Assembly (NCBI GenBank): GCA_946482635.1
Contig: CAMLSG010000195.1
Span: 1 to 10,480 of the forward strand
DNA: 10,480 bases
Reading direction: 5' to 3'
Origin: an uncultured Duganella sp.
Lineage (GTDB): Bacteria; Pseudomonadota; Gammaproteobacteria; Burkholderiales; Burkholderiaceae
In this document: in pieces, positions 1 through 7,649 of the stretch
Numbering within the stretch: the first letter of the stretch is position 1
Layout: every line of letters starts with the position of its first letter
Notes under the pieces: model-generated
Seen by the model: only the letters and a program-made list of their open reading frames with translations
Database searches by the model: none
What the model was told of the DNA's origin: nothing
Translations under genes and position numbers: made by a program

Positions 1-2138
1 ACCGGCTTTTTCGGCGGGGTGTGCTTGCCGGACATCGGCGGCATGGTGTCGGCCAGCGACATTTTCAGCTGCTTGCCGCCGACCCAGACTTTGCGCAGGT
101 GCTTGAAGATATCGTCCGGCATGCCGTCCGGCATTTCGACGAAAGCATGGTCTTCGAGGATCTCGATACGGCCGATGAAGCGCGATTCCAGGCCGCTCTC
201 GTTGGCGATGGCGCCCACCAGGTTGCCCGCATTGACGCCGTCCCCCGAACCAACTTCCACGCGATAGGCGCGCATCGGCATTGGCGCGCCCTCGCCGGCT
301 GCGGCCTTATCCTTCTTCTTGCGCTTCGGAGCCTCCTCGAACATCGGCTCGTCGTCATCGGCGCGCGAGGACAGCGGTGGCGCGGCGCGTTCCGGGCGCT
401 CGGCGCGCTCAGGCTTGGCTGCGCGTGGCGCCTTGGCTGCTGGCGCCGGTGGCGGCGTTTCGCCGTCGCGGTGAATGCGCAATGCCTGGCCCGCGACGCG
501 CAGCGCGGCAATCGCGTCGATGTCGCCCGGCAGCAGGTCGGCCGGCATATCCAGCAGCGAGTAGTCGTCGTAGATTTCAATGCGGCCGATGAACTTGGAA
601 TCGATGCCGCCCTCGTTGGCGATGGCGCCGACGATGTTGCCCGGCTTGACGCCGTGCTGGTAGCCCACTTCCACGCGGTAGGTCGCCATGCCCTGCTCCG
701 GCTCGCGCTCGATGCGCTCCTTCTTCGGACGCGGCTCGCGCGGCTCACGCGGTTCACGCCCTTCGCGGCCCTGGCCCTGGCCTTCCTGGCGCGGCGCACC
801 GTCTTCGTGCCAGCCTTTTTCGCGCGACTTATCCAGCAGCAGCGGCTTGCCGCCGCAGGCCATCATTGCCAGAGCGGCAGCCACTTCCACCGCCGGGATA
901 TTGTGTTCTGCTTCGTATTCGCGCACCAGGTTTTCGAAGAAGGACAGGCCTTCCTGCGCCAGGGTGTCGGTGATCTGGTCCTTGAACTTGCTGATGCGGA
1001 CGTCGTTGACCGCCTGCAGCGTCGGCAGCGTCATCGGCGTGACCGGCTGGCGCGTGGTGCGCTCGATCAGTTTCAGCAGGTTGCGTTCACGCGGCGTGAT
1101 GAACAGGATCGCTTCGCCGCTGCGGCCCGCGCGGCCGGTGCGGCCGATGCGGTGGGTGTAGCTTTCCGGGTCATACGGCACGTCGTAGTTCACAACGTGC
1201 GAGATGCGCTCGACGTCCAGGCCGCGCGCTGCCACGTCGGTGGCGACCAGGATGTCGATCTTGCCGTCCTTGAGCTGGCCGATGATGCGTTCGCGCGCCG
1301 CCTGCTGCATGTCGCCGTTGATGGCGCCGGCCGAGAAGCCACGCGCCTGCAGGCGCTCCGCCAGTTCCTCGGTGCCGATCTTGGTGCGCGAGAAGATGAT
1401 CATGCCGTCGAACGGCTCCGCTTCCAGGATGCGGGTCAGCGCGTCCAGCTTGTGCATGCCGGACACCAGCCAGTAGCGCTGGCGGATATTGGTGTTGGTG
1501 GTGGTCTTGGCCGCCACCATCACTTCGGCCGGGTCGTTCAGGTAGGTGGTGGCGATGCGCTTGACCTGGGCCGGCATGGTGGCCGAGAACAGGGCGGTCT
1601 GGCGCGATTCAGGGGTTTCCTGCAGGATGCGCTCGACGTCCTCGATGAAGCCCATGCGCAGCATTTCATCCGCTTCGTCCAGCACCAGGGTTTTCAGCTG
1701 CGACAGGTCGAGCGAGCCTTTTTCCAGGTGGTCGATGACGCGGCCAGGGGTGCCGACCACCACGTGCACGCCGCGGCGCAGCGCCTGCAGCTGCGGGCCG
1801 TAGGACTGGCCGCCGTAGATCGGCAGCACGTGGAATTTCGGGATGTGGGTGGCGTAGCGCTGGAAGGCTTCGGCTACCTGGATCGCCAGTTCGCGGGTCG
1901 GCGCCAGCACCAGCGCCTGCGGCGCCGCCTGCTTGATGTCGATGCGCGACAGGATAGGCAGGGCAAAAGCGGCGGTCTTGCCGGTGCCGGTTTGCGCGGT
2001 GCCCAGCACGTCGCGGTTTTCCAGCAGGTGCGGGATGGTGGAAGCCTGGATCGGGGACGGGGTTTCGTAACCCACTTCTTTCAGCGCCTTCAAAATGGGG
2101 GCGCTGAGGTTCAAATCGGTAAACAGGGTGTCAGACAT
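1..2138 (-). CDS. deaD: DEAD-box ATP-dependent RNA helicase, DeaD/CsdA type (3' end beyond window)
   Basis: This ATP-dependent RNA helicase would unwind structured RNA; the DeaD/CsdA family acts in ribosome assembly and cold-stress mRNA remodelling. At least 712 residues are visible and the frame is open at the left edge. Motifs in order: Q motif ending at Q31, Walker A AQTGTGKT (48-55), PTREL (80-84), TPGR (130-133), DEAD (154-157), SAT (185-187), ARGLD (304-308) and HRIGRTGR (329-336). A charged linker with three REP tripeptides (about 455-483) leads to an RNA-binding domain at 486-555. A Pro/Ala/Lys-rich linker follows, then a second copy of the domain at 624-693. E. coli CsdA has one such domain, so the duplication is unusual. 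The start at 2138 gives the standard family N-terminus; the upstream ribosome binding site is weak. A dehydrogenase gene lies upstream on the same strand, separated by a repeat element. Confidence 0.93.
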   Translation of the reverse strand, partial: MSDTLFTDLNLSAPILKALKEVGYETPSPIQASTIPHLLENRDVLGTAQTGTGKTAAFALPILSRIDIKQAAPQALVLAPTRELAIQVAEAFQRYATHIPKFHVLPIYGGQSYGPQLQALRRGVHVVVGTPGRVIDHLEKGSLDLSQLKTLVLDEADEMLRMGFIEDVERILQETPESRQTALFSATMPAQVKRIATTYLNDPAEVMVAAKTTTNTNIRQRYWLVSGMHKLDALTRILEAEPFDGMIIFSRTKIGTEELAERLQARGFSAGAINGDMQQAARERIIGQLKDGKIDILVATDVAARGLDVERISHVVNYDVPYDPESYTHRIGRTGRAGRSGEAILFITPRERNLLKLIERTTRQPVTPMTLPTLQAVNDVRISKFKDQITDTLAQEGLSFFENLVREYEAEHNIPAVEVAAALAMMACGGKPLLLDKSREKGWHEDGAPRQEGQGQGREGREPREPREPRPKKERIEREPEQGMATYRVEVGYQHGVKPGNIVGAIANEGGIDSKFIGRIEIYDDYSLLDMPADLLPGDIDAIAALRVAGQALRIHRDGETPPPAPAAKAPRAAKPERAERPERAAPPLSSRADDDEPMFEEAPKRKKKDKAAAGEGAPMPMRAYRVEVGSGDGVNAGNLVGAIANESGLESRFIGRIEILEDHAFVEMPDGMPDDIFKHLRKVWVGGKQLKMSLADTMPPMSGKHTPPKKP
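60..683 (-). repeat. Duplicated CsdA/DbpA-type RNA-binding domain within the helicase
   Basis: Two 70-residue segments, at helicase residues 486-555 (bases 474-683) and 624-693 (bases 60-269), align without gaps over their first 47 positions with 29 identities. Both contain YRVEVG, GV, VGAIANE and FIGRIEI. This matches the RNA-binding domain of E. coli CsdA, which has YRIEVG and VGAIANEG. The 68-residue spacer is rich in Pro, Ala, Glu and Lys and looks disordered. The C-terminal thirds of the copies have diverged, so the duplication is not recent. Confidence 0.85.
730..756. repeat. Three 9-bp tandem units encoding the Arg-Glu-Pro linker
   Basis: Three consecutive 9-bp units (cgcggctcg, cgcggctca, cgcggttca) lie inside the helicase gene. 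On the minus strand they encode a charged REP-type tripeptide run just before the first RNA-binding domain. Because the unit is a multiple of three, copy-number change would alter linker length without breaking the frame. Confidence 0.6.
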
Positions 2139-2189
2139 GGCGGCACTCGTGAGGTTATTGTTGTATCGCCTGATGCGACGGAAAGCGCT

Positions 2190-2195
2190 ATTTTA
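2190..2195 (-). promoter_or_regulatory. Candidate -10 box (TAAAAT) for the helicase gene
   Basis: On the minus strand TAAAAT matches the sigma-70 -10 consensus at five of six positions. It would start transcription about 45 nt upstream of the helicase ATG. No convincing -35 hexamer lies 16-18 bp upstream. That stretch runs into the inverted-repeat element at 2203-2299, so the repeat would form the upstream half of this promoter. This call rests on one short match. Confidence 0.35.
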
Positions 2196-2202
2196 CCCTT
2201 TC

Positions 2203-2299
2203 AAACCGGTAACCCAGGGTCCGACCCAAGGGTCGGACCCGCTCAGCGGCCGCCGCGGGTCGGGTCTGCCCCTTGGGTCAGACCCAGATTTACCGGTTT
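2203..2299. repeat. REP-doublet (REPIN/BIME-like) inverted repeat element
   Basis: Two 38-nt units in opposite orientation (2203-2240 and 2262-2299) flank a 21-nt GC-rich spacer containing GCGGCCGC. Each unit begins with AAACCGGTAA, identical in both copies, followed by four unmatched bases and then a 24-nt hairpin. The hairpin has an 11-bp stem of type GGGTCnGACCC around an AA turn. The two hairpins agree at 21 of 24 positions. In the left unit the variable pair is C-G; in the right unit it is T-A, so pairing is preserved. The right unit also has one stem mismatch. No T tract follows, so this is not a typical intrinsic terminator. From memory, GGGTCTGACCC-type palindromes recur in Massilia-like genomes; I have not searched for this one. 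Confidence 0.75.
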
Positions 2300-3109
2300 T
2301 CAGGTATGCGGCCTGACATCATCCTTCAGCGCATTCAGCGCCATTTTCTCGATCAGCCCCGGCGCCAGCAGCTTGAGCCAGCGTCCCAGCTTGCCCTTGG
2401 CCGTCATCACCACCTCGCGCCTGCGCCCCGCCATGCCATCGATAATCAGCTGCGCGCATTCCGCCACCGGCATCGCCGCATCCTCGCGCAGGCTGCTCTT
2501 GCCCAGTTCCCCGCCGGCAGCGTTATAACCCCGATAACGGATCTGGGTATCGACTACGCCCGGATAAGCGGTGGTCACGCTGACGCCATGCGGCTTCATT
2601 TCCGCCCGCAGCGCCTCGAAGAAGCCCGCCATGGCGAATTTGGTGGCGCCGTAGGCCGTGCGCCCCGGCACGCCAACCAGCCCGGCCAGCGACGACACGG
2701 CCACGATCCTGCCCTGCGACGCCTTCAGGTAAGGCAGCGCGGCGTGGGTGCACCAGATGGCGCCCCACAGGTTCACTTTCATCAGGTCTTCATACCAGCC
2801 CAGGTCCGTCACTTCCTCGAACAGGGCGTGGGCCGAGCGGCCGGCGTTGTTGACCAGGGCGTCGATGCGGCCAAAGCGTTCCACGGCGGGTGCCACCAGG
2901 TGGCGGCACTGGTCCTGCTGCGCCACGTCGGTGGCCACCACCAGCGTTGCCGCGCCGGCGGCGCCGCAGTCGGCCGCCACCGCCTGCAGGGCCGCCTCAT
3001 TGCGGGCGGCCAGCACCAGCGCCACGTCCTTGCCACGGGCGCGCGCCAGCCGGCGGGCCATTTCTGCTCCGATGCCGTCGGATGCGCCGGTGATGATAAT
3101 GACTTCCAT
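2300..3109 (-). CDS. SDR-family NAD(P)-dependent oxidoreductase
   Basis: This 269-residue classical short-chain dehydrogenase would oxidise or reduce an unidentified alcohol/ketone substrate in the cytoplasm. The Rossmann nucleotide-binding motif TGASDGIG is at 7-14, NNAG at 87-90, catalytic N113 in KVNLWG, S140, and Y153/K157 in YGATK. These form the full Asn-Ser-Tyr-Lys tetrad with usual spacing. The C-terminal region (about 190-269) is basic and may contact substrate or membrane lipid. The length is normal for the family. The ATG at 3109 is preceded by a strong AAAGGAG site five bases away. It is divergent from the M28 peptidase gene, 57 bp apart. Its TGA stop is directly followed by the arm of the inverted-repeat element. 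Substrate cannot be inferred. Confidence 0.9.
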   Translation of the reverse strand: MEVIIITGASDGIGAEMARRLARARGKDVALVLAARNEAALQAVAADCGAAGAATLVVATDVAQQDQCRHLVAPAVERFGRIDALVNNAGRSAHALFEEVTDLGWYEDLMKVNLWGAIWCTHAALPYLKASQGRIVAVSSLAGLVGVPGRTAYGATKFAMAGFFEALRAEMKPHGVSVTTAYPGVVDTQIRYRGYNAAGGELGKSSLREDAAMPVAECAQLIIDGMAGRRREVVMTAKGKLGRWLKLLAPGLIEKMALNALKDDVRPHT

Positions 3110-3166
3110 GTATCTCCTTTGTTTCGACGCCCAGAATGCGCTCCATTATGGGGTAAGATCGCCGCC
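3110..3166. promoter_or_regulatory. Divergent promoter spacer between SDR and M28 peptidase genes
   Basis: These 57 bp separate two divergent start codons and must hold signals for both genes, unless transcription begins inside a coding region. A CATAAT box (minus strand, 3144-3149) could be the -10 for the dehydrogenase. On the plus strand CATTAT (3143-3148) or TAAGAT (3154-3159) could serve the peptidase. No clear -35 hexamers are visible. If TAAGAT is used, the peptidase transcript would be nearly leaderless. Confidence 0.35.
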
Positions 3167-4786
3167 ATGAATACCAAGTACCTGATCCCGGCCAGCCTGC
3201 TGCTGGCGGCCGCTTCTGCCGCAGCGCAGCAAGCGCCCACCGTCAAGGAAGCGCCCCTGCGCGCCCACCTTTCCTTCCTCGCCGACGACCTGCTCGAGGG
3301 CCGCGGCACCGGCCAGCGCGGCGGCGACCTGGCCGTGCGCTACCTGGAAACCCAGGCCGCAGCCATCGGCCTGAAGCCGCTGGCCGACGGCTCCTACCGC
3401 CAGGCCGTGAAATTCCAGGGCACCCGCCTGCAGGCCGGCAGCTCGATCACATTCGCCGCCGGCGCCAGCACCCTTACCCCGCGCCTGGGCGAGGACGTGC
3501 TGATCGGCACCGGCAGCGGACGTGCCGAAGTGATATTCGATGCGCCGCTGGTGTTCGTCGGCTACGGCGCCATCGCGCCGGAAGAAAACTGGAACGACTA
3601 CAAGGACGCCGACGTCAAGGGCAAGATCCTGGTCATGATGGTCAACGACCCGCAGCCCACCGCCGAAGAACCGAACCGCTTTGCCGGCAAAGGCTACACC
3701 TATTACGGCCGCTGGATGTACAAGTACGAGGAAGCCGTGCGCCGCGGCGCCGCCGGCGCGCTGCTGATCCACACCACGCCGTCCGCCGCCTACGGCTGGA
3801 ACGTGCCTGCCACCAGCTTCTCGCTGGAGCGCTTCCACGCGCCCGGCGGCGGCAACCTGGTCGAAGGCTGGCTGTCCGAGGACTATACGCGCACCCTGTT
3901 CAAGGCCGCCGGCTTTGAGCTGGACGCCTTGCGCGCCGCCGCCGAACGGCGCGACTTCCGCCCGGTAGCCCTGAACATCAGCGCCCACAGCGAAATCCGC
4001 TCCAGCGTGCGCCAGGTCGAGCAGTTCAACGTGGTCGGCATCGTGCCCGGCAGCGACCCGAAGCTGAAGGAGGAGGCGGTGGTCTACTCGGCGCACTGGG
4101 ACCACCTGGGCAAGGCCGATGGCCCGGCCGACGGCACCGACCGCATCTACAACGGCGCCATCGACAACGGCTCCGGCGCCGCCGCCCTGCTGGCGATGGC
4201 TGCCGCCGCGGTGCAGAAGCCGGCCAAGCGCTCGCAGGTCTTCCTGTGGCCGGCCGCCGAGGAAGTGGGCATGCATGGCGCGCAGGCCTACGTCGCCAAC
4301 CCGGCCTTCCCGCTCCAGCGCACGCTGGCCGACCTGAACCTCGATTCGATGAATTTTGCCGGCCGCACCAGGGACATCGGCATCGCCGGCGCCGAGCGCA
4401 GCACCCTGGCCGACAGCGCGGCCAAGGTGGCCAGGCAGATGGGCCTGAAACTGGCGCCGCCGATTCCCGACCTGTCGGGCGCCTACTTCCGCGCCGACCA
4501 CTTCCAGTTCGCCAAGGCGGGCGTACCGGCCTTTAACGTCGGTTCCGCCGTGTTCTCGGGCGACGGCCACTTCGAGTTCGAACATGCGCACGATGCCTCG
4601 GCCGCCAGCATCGTGGCGTTCAAGGGCGACTACCACAGCGTCAAGGACGAATACCACGCCAGCTGGGACTTGTCGGGCATGGTGCAGCAAGCCCAGTTCA
4701 CCCTGAACCTGGGCTATGAAGTAGCCAACGGCAAGGCCATGCCGGCCTGGAAGAAAGGCGACCCGTTCAGCTTTGTGAAGCGCTAG
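3167..4786 (+). CDS. Secreted M28-family zinc peptidase with probable PA insert
   Basis: This 539-residue predicted extracytoplasmic aminopeptidase would remove N-terminal residues from peptides using two zinc ions. A signal peptide (1-20) has K4, a hydrophobic core and an A-x-A site before Q21. A PA-like segment (about 120-260) contains VFVGYG, a WNDYKDADVKGK stretch and a GAAGALL strand. The M28 catalytic core follows: H310 in AHWDH, D333 in AIDNGSG, E365 and E366 in AAEEVG, D393 in LNLDSMN and H445 in RADHF. These match the family's five metal ligands plus catalytic Glu. The ATG at 3167 is chosen because it yields the signal peptide; the open frame runs further upstream but there overlaps the dehydrogenase gene antisense. 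The ribosome binding site is weak. Its 3' end overlaps the convergent cyclic-di-GMP gene by 20 bp. Peptide specificity is unknown. Confidence 0.92.
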   Translation: MNTKYLIPASLLLAAASAAAQQAPTVKEAPLRAHLSFLADDLLEGRGTGQRGGDLAVRYLETQAAAIGLKPLADGSYRQAVKFQGTRLQAGSSITFAAGASTLTPRLGEDVLIGTGSGRAEVIFDAPLVFVGYGAIAPEENWNDYKDADVKGKILVMMVNDPQPTAEEPNRFAGKGYTYYGRWMYKYEEAVRRGAAGALLIHTTPSAAYGWNVPATSFSLERFHAPGGGNLVEGWLSEDYTRTLFKAAGFELDALRAAAERRDFRPVALNISAHSEIRSSVRQVEQFNVVGIVPGSDPKLKEEAVVYSAHWDHLGKADGPADGTDRIYNGAIDNGSGAAALLAMAAAAVQKPAKRSQVFLWPAAEEVGMHGAQAYVANPAFPLQRTLADLNLDSMNFAGRTRDIGIAGAERSTLADSAAKVARQMGLKLAPPIPDLSGAYFRADHFQFAKAGVPAFNVGSAVFSGDGHFEFEHAHDASAASIVAFKGDYHSVKDEYHASWDLSGMVQQAQFTLNLGYEVANGKAMPAWKKGDPFSFVKR

Positions 4787-7562
4787 CCGCCGCCTCGTCC
4801 TGCTCCAGCAGGGCGAGGAAGCCTGCCGCCGGCAGCGGCCGGCCGAACAGGTAGCCCTGCATCTGGCGGCAGCCATGGCGGCGCAGGAAGTCCAGCTGTT
4901 CCTGCGTTTCCACCCCTTCCGAAATCACTTCCAGCCCCAGGTTGCCGGCCAGCGCGATGATGGTGGTGACGATGGCGGCATCGTCCGGATCGACCGTCAG
5001 GTCGCGCACGAAAGTCTGGTCGATCTTCAGCACGTCGATCTCGAAGCGCTTCAGGTGCGCCAGCGAGGAATAGCCGGTGCCGAAATCGTCGATCGCCAGC
5101 TTCACCCCAAGCTTCTTCAGGGCATGCATGACGGCCATGGCGTGCGCCACGTCGTTCATCACCGCGCTCTCGGTCAGTTCCAGCTCCAGGCAGTGCGGCG
5201 CCAGGCCGGTGTCGGCCAGCACGTCCGCCACGCCCTGCACGAAGTCCGGTTCGGCCAGCTGGCGCGCCGAAACGTTGACCGCGATGCGCAACTGCTTGCG
5301 CCCCTCGCGCTGCCAGTCGCGCAGCTGGCGGCAGGCGGTGCGCAGCACCCAGTGGCCGACAGCCAGGATCTGGCCGGTTTCCTCGGCCAGCGGAATGAAG
5401 CGGTTGGGCGCCACCATGCCCATCTCCGGATGGCGCCAGCGGATCAGCGCTTCCATGCCCATGATGCGGCCGCTGCTGCTGTCGACCTGGGGCTGGTAGT
5501 GCAGCTCGAATTCGCGCCGCTCCAGCGCCGTGCGCAGCGCGCTCTCGATGCGCAGCCGCTCGCCCAGGCGCTCGTTCAGGGCCGCGGTGTAGAACTGGTA
5601 CTGGTTGCCGCCCATCTCCTTGGCGCGGAACATGGCGATGTCGGCCCGCTCGGCCAATACGCCCGGCTCCTTGCTGTCGGTCGGGAACACGGCAATGCCG
5701 GCGCTGGCGGTCAGGAACAGCTCCGTGCCATCGAGCACCAGCGGCGCCGCCAGGCTGTCCAGCACGCGCTGCAGCTGCTCGGCGCGCGGCGCCTGGCCGC
5801 CCCGTTCCGGCAACAGCAGCAGCGCAAATTCGTCGCCGCCCAGGCGCGCCACCGTGTCGACCGGCCGCACGGCCGCCTGCAGGCGCGCCGCCACGATCTG
5901 CAGCAGGCGGTCGCCGCCCTGGTGGCCGAGGCGGCTGTTGGTGAACTTGAAGCGGTCGAGGTCGATCGATACCAGCCACAGTTCATGCCCCTTGCGCCCG
6001 GAGTGCTGGATGGTTTGCGCCAGCCGGTCCTGCAGCAGCACGCGGTTGGGCAGGCCGGTCAGCGCGTCGTGCGTCGACTTGTGCTCGAGCTCCGATTCAT
6101 AGGCCTTGATGGCCGTGATGTCGTGCTGGATCGAGATGAAATTGACCACCGCGCCCTGCTCGTCGCGCACCGGCGACAGCACCACGTCGTTCCAGTACAG
6201 CGTGCCGTCCTTGCGGTAGCAGCGCAGCACGGCGTGGCCGTCGCGCTGCTCGCGGATGGCGGCGCGCAGCTCGTCGATGCCAGGCTGGTCGAGATCGTCG
6301 CCAAACAGCACGCTCGGGCTGCTGCCCAGCGCTTCGTCCGCGCGGTAGCCGGTGATGCGCTCGTAGGCCGGGTTCACGTACACGATCGGGTTGTGCGCTT
6401 CGGCCGCCGTGATCATCACCGCATTGGTGCTCGACTCGATGGCGCGCTGGCGCAGCAGCAAGGCCTGGTTGGCGGCCTTCAGTTCCGCCGTGCGCGTGGC
6501 CACGCGTTGCTGGATCACCAGCTTGCGGCGCTTGAGCGAATCGATGAAGGCCGAGCCGATCACGGTGGTCAGCAGGCCCAGCACCAGCGCCGCCAGCGAC
6601 GCCAGGTGCTCGCCGGCCAGGATGCGCGCAGCGGGCGTGGCCACCATCAGCCAGCGCGTGCCGGCCACGTCCAGCGTCTGCTGCAGCGGCGCCGTGCGCG
6701 CCGGGTACAGCCAGGCCGGCACGGCCAGCCCGCCCTGCGACGGCGCCGGCCGCGCGTCGTACACCAGGGCGGCCGGATCGGCGCCGGCACTGGCGTACAC
6801 CTGCAAGTCCAGCGCAGCGGCGTCCGGTCCGGCGCTGGCAAAGATCTTTTCGATCATCTCGCCCGGCTGCAGGGTCAGGGCCGTCTCGCCGATCACCGCG
6901 GCGCCCGCCGCGGCGCCGTCGTACAAGGGCATCGCCACCACCACGCCCTGGCGCGTGCGCCCGCCGCTGCGCTGCGCCAGCCGCACCAGCGGCCCGGCCG
7001 CCGGCTGCCCGCTGGCATAGGCGCGCTGGCGCGCCGCTTCGTCATGCAGGGGGAACAGGGTGTCGAGGCCCAGCGCCGCCTCGTTGCCGGCCAGCGGCTC
7101 GATGTAATCGATGACCCGGTAGCGCGGCCGCGCGGCCGCCGGCACGGCCACGCCCTCGCGCCGCTCGCGCCCCCTGGCGCCGGGCGGCCCCGCCAGCCGC
7201 GCCGCCCCGAAAGCGGGCCGCGCGCCGGGGCCGCTGTAGCGCAGGTAGCTGATGCCCAGCACATAGGGCTGGCGCGCCAGCAGCGGCGTGACGAAACGGT
7301 GGAATTCTGCGCGGCTGGCGCCGGGGCGCGCCACGAACAGCTGGTTGACCGCATGCAGGCTGGCCAGGGCGCCGCCGATGCCTTCGCGCAGCACGAAAGC
7401 GCGCGCCTGCACCCGCTGCTCGAACGCGAGCTGGGCGCGTTGCGCCTCCAGCCGGCTGACGCCGGCAAACAGGACGCTGGTCAGGCCAAAGCCGCACAGC
7501 AGCGCCAGCACCGCCGTGCGGGTGCGGAACGGTTGCTGCGTTGCGGTGATCGGATCGTCCAT
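4767..7562 (-). CDS. Membrane CHASE-PAS-GGDEF-EAL cyclic-di-GMP regulator
   Basis: This 931-residue inner-membrane protein would make and/or degrade cyclic-di-GMP in response to an external ligand. TM1 is at about 17-35. A periplasmic CHASE domain follows (about 60-300; family-like RYRVIDYIEPLAGN and ALGLD at 147-167). TM2 is at about 322-340, then a short coiled linker and a PAS domain (about 372-488). The GGDEF domain (about 490-660) has GGDEF intact at 575-579 and an RPVD inhibitory I-site at 566-569. Its usual IND sequence is TNS here (541-543), keeping the guanine-contacting Asn. The EAL domain (about 675-920) has E704 of EAL, N763, E798, D825/D826, K846, E882 and Q902, all expected active-site residues. 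Both catalytic halves therefore look competent; net direction cannot be predicted. An AGGGGG site lies four bases before the ATG. It is divergent from the host-attachment gene. Confidence 0.93.
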   Translation of the reverse strand: MDDPITATQQPFRTRTAVLALLCGFGLTSVLFAGVSRLEAQRAQLAFEQRVQARAFVLREGIGGALASLHAVNQLFVARPGASRAEFHRFVTPLLARQPYVLGISYLRYSGPGARPAFGAARLAGPPGARGRERREGVAVPAAARPRYRVIDYIEPLAGNEAALGLDTLFPLHDEAARQRAYASGQPAAGPLVRLAQRSGGRTRQGVVVAMPLYDGAAAGAAVIGETALTLQPGEMIEKIFASAGPDAAALDLQVYASAGADPAALVYDARPAPSQGGLAVPAWLYPARTAPLQQTLDVAGTRWLMVATPAARILAGEHLASLAALVLGLLTTVIGSAFIDSLKRRKLVIQQRVATRTAELKAANQALLLRQRAIESSTNAVMITAAEAHNPIVYVNPAYERITGYRADEALGSSPSVLFGDDLDQPGIDELRAAIREQRDGHAVLRCYRKDGTLYWNDVVLSPVRDEQGAVVNFISIQHDITAIKAYESELEHKSTHDALTGLPNRVLLQDRLAQTIQHSGRKGHELWLVSIDLDRFKFTNSRLGHQGGDRLLQIVAARLQAAVRPVDTVARLGGDEFALLLLPERGGQAPRAEQLQRVLDSLAAPLVLDGTELFLTASAGIAVFPTDSKEPGVLAERADIAMFRAKEMGGNQYQFYTAALNERLGERLRIESALRTALERREFELHYQPQVDSSSGRIMGMEALIRWRHPEMGMVAPNRFIPLAEETGQILAVGHWVLRTACRQLRDWQREGRKQLRIAVNVSARQLAEPDFVQGVADVLADTGLAPHCLELELTESAVMNDVAHAMAVMHALKKLGVKLAIDDFGTGYSSLAHLKRFEIDVLKIDQTFVRDLTVDPDDAAIVTTIIALAGNLGLEVISEGVETQEQLDFLRRHGCRQMQGYLFGRPLPAAGFLALLEQDEAAASASQS

Positions 7563-7573
7563 CGGGCCCCCTG

Positions 7574-7600
7574 CCGTGCGAGCTTACCATTTTCGCACGG
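7574..7600 (-). promoter_or_regulatory. Inverted repeat / hairpin beside the ribosome binding site of the GGDEF-EAL gene
   Basis: CCGTGCGA (7574-7581) and TCGCACGG (7593-7600) form a perfect 8-bp inverted repeat around an 11-nt loop. On the minus strand it ends one base before the AGGGGG ribosome binding site (7567-7572) and 11 bases before the start codon. In mRNA it could be a leader hairpin influencing translation; in DNA it could be a dyad operator. The repeat is seen directly; the role is inferred. Confidence 0.5.
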
Positions 7601-7649
7601 TCGGCCGCTTAATGCTATAGGGCAACATTTTCCGCCCGGCTCACGCGCG

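Noticed and set aside
2203..2299. The repeat element as a rho-independent terminator for the SDR gene
   Set aside because: The stems are strong but no run of T follows on either strand; the symmetric two-unit design fits a dispersed repeat better.
21..2528. Plus-strand open frame of 835 codons opposite the helicase and part of the SDR gene
   Set aside because: It uses the same codon triplets as the helicase on the opposite strand and has no family motifs. It also runs through the repeat element, and the minus-strand genes explain the region fully.
3146..4876. Minus-strand open frame of 576 codons opposite the M28 peptidase
   Set aside because: It is antisense to a gene with a complete M28 active site; its translation is low-complexity Gly/Ala/Val/His-rich with no domain.
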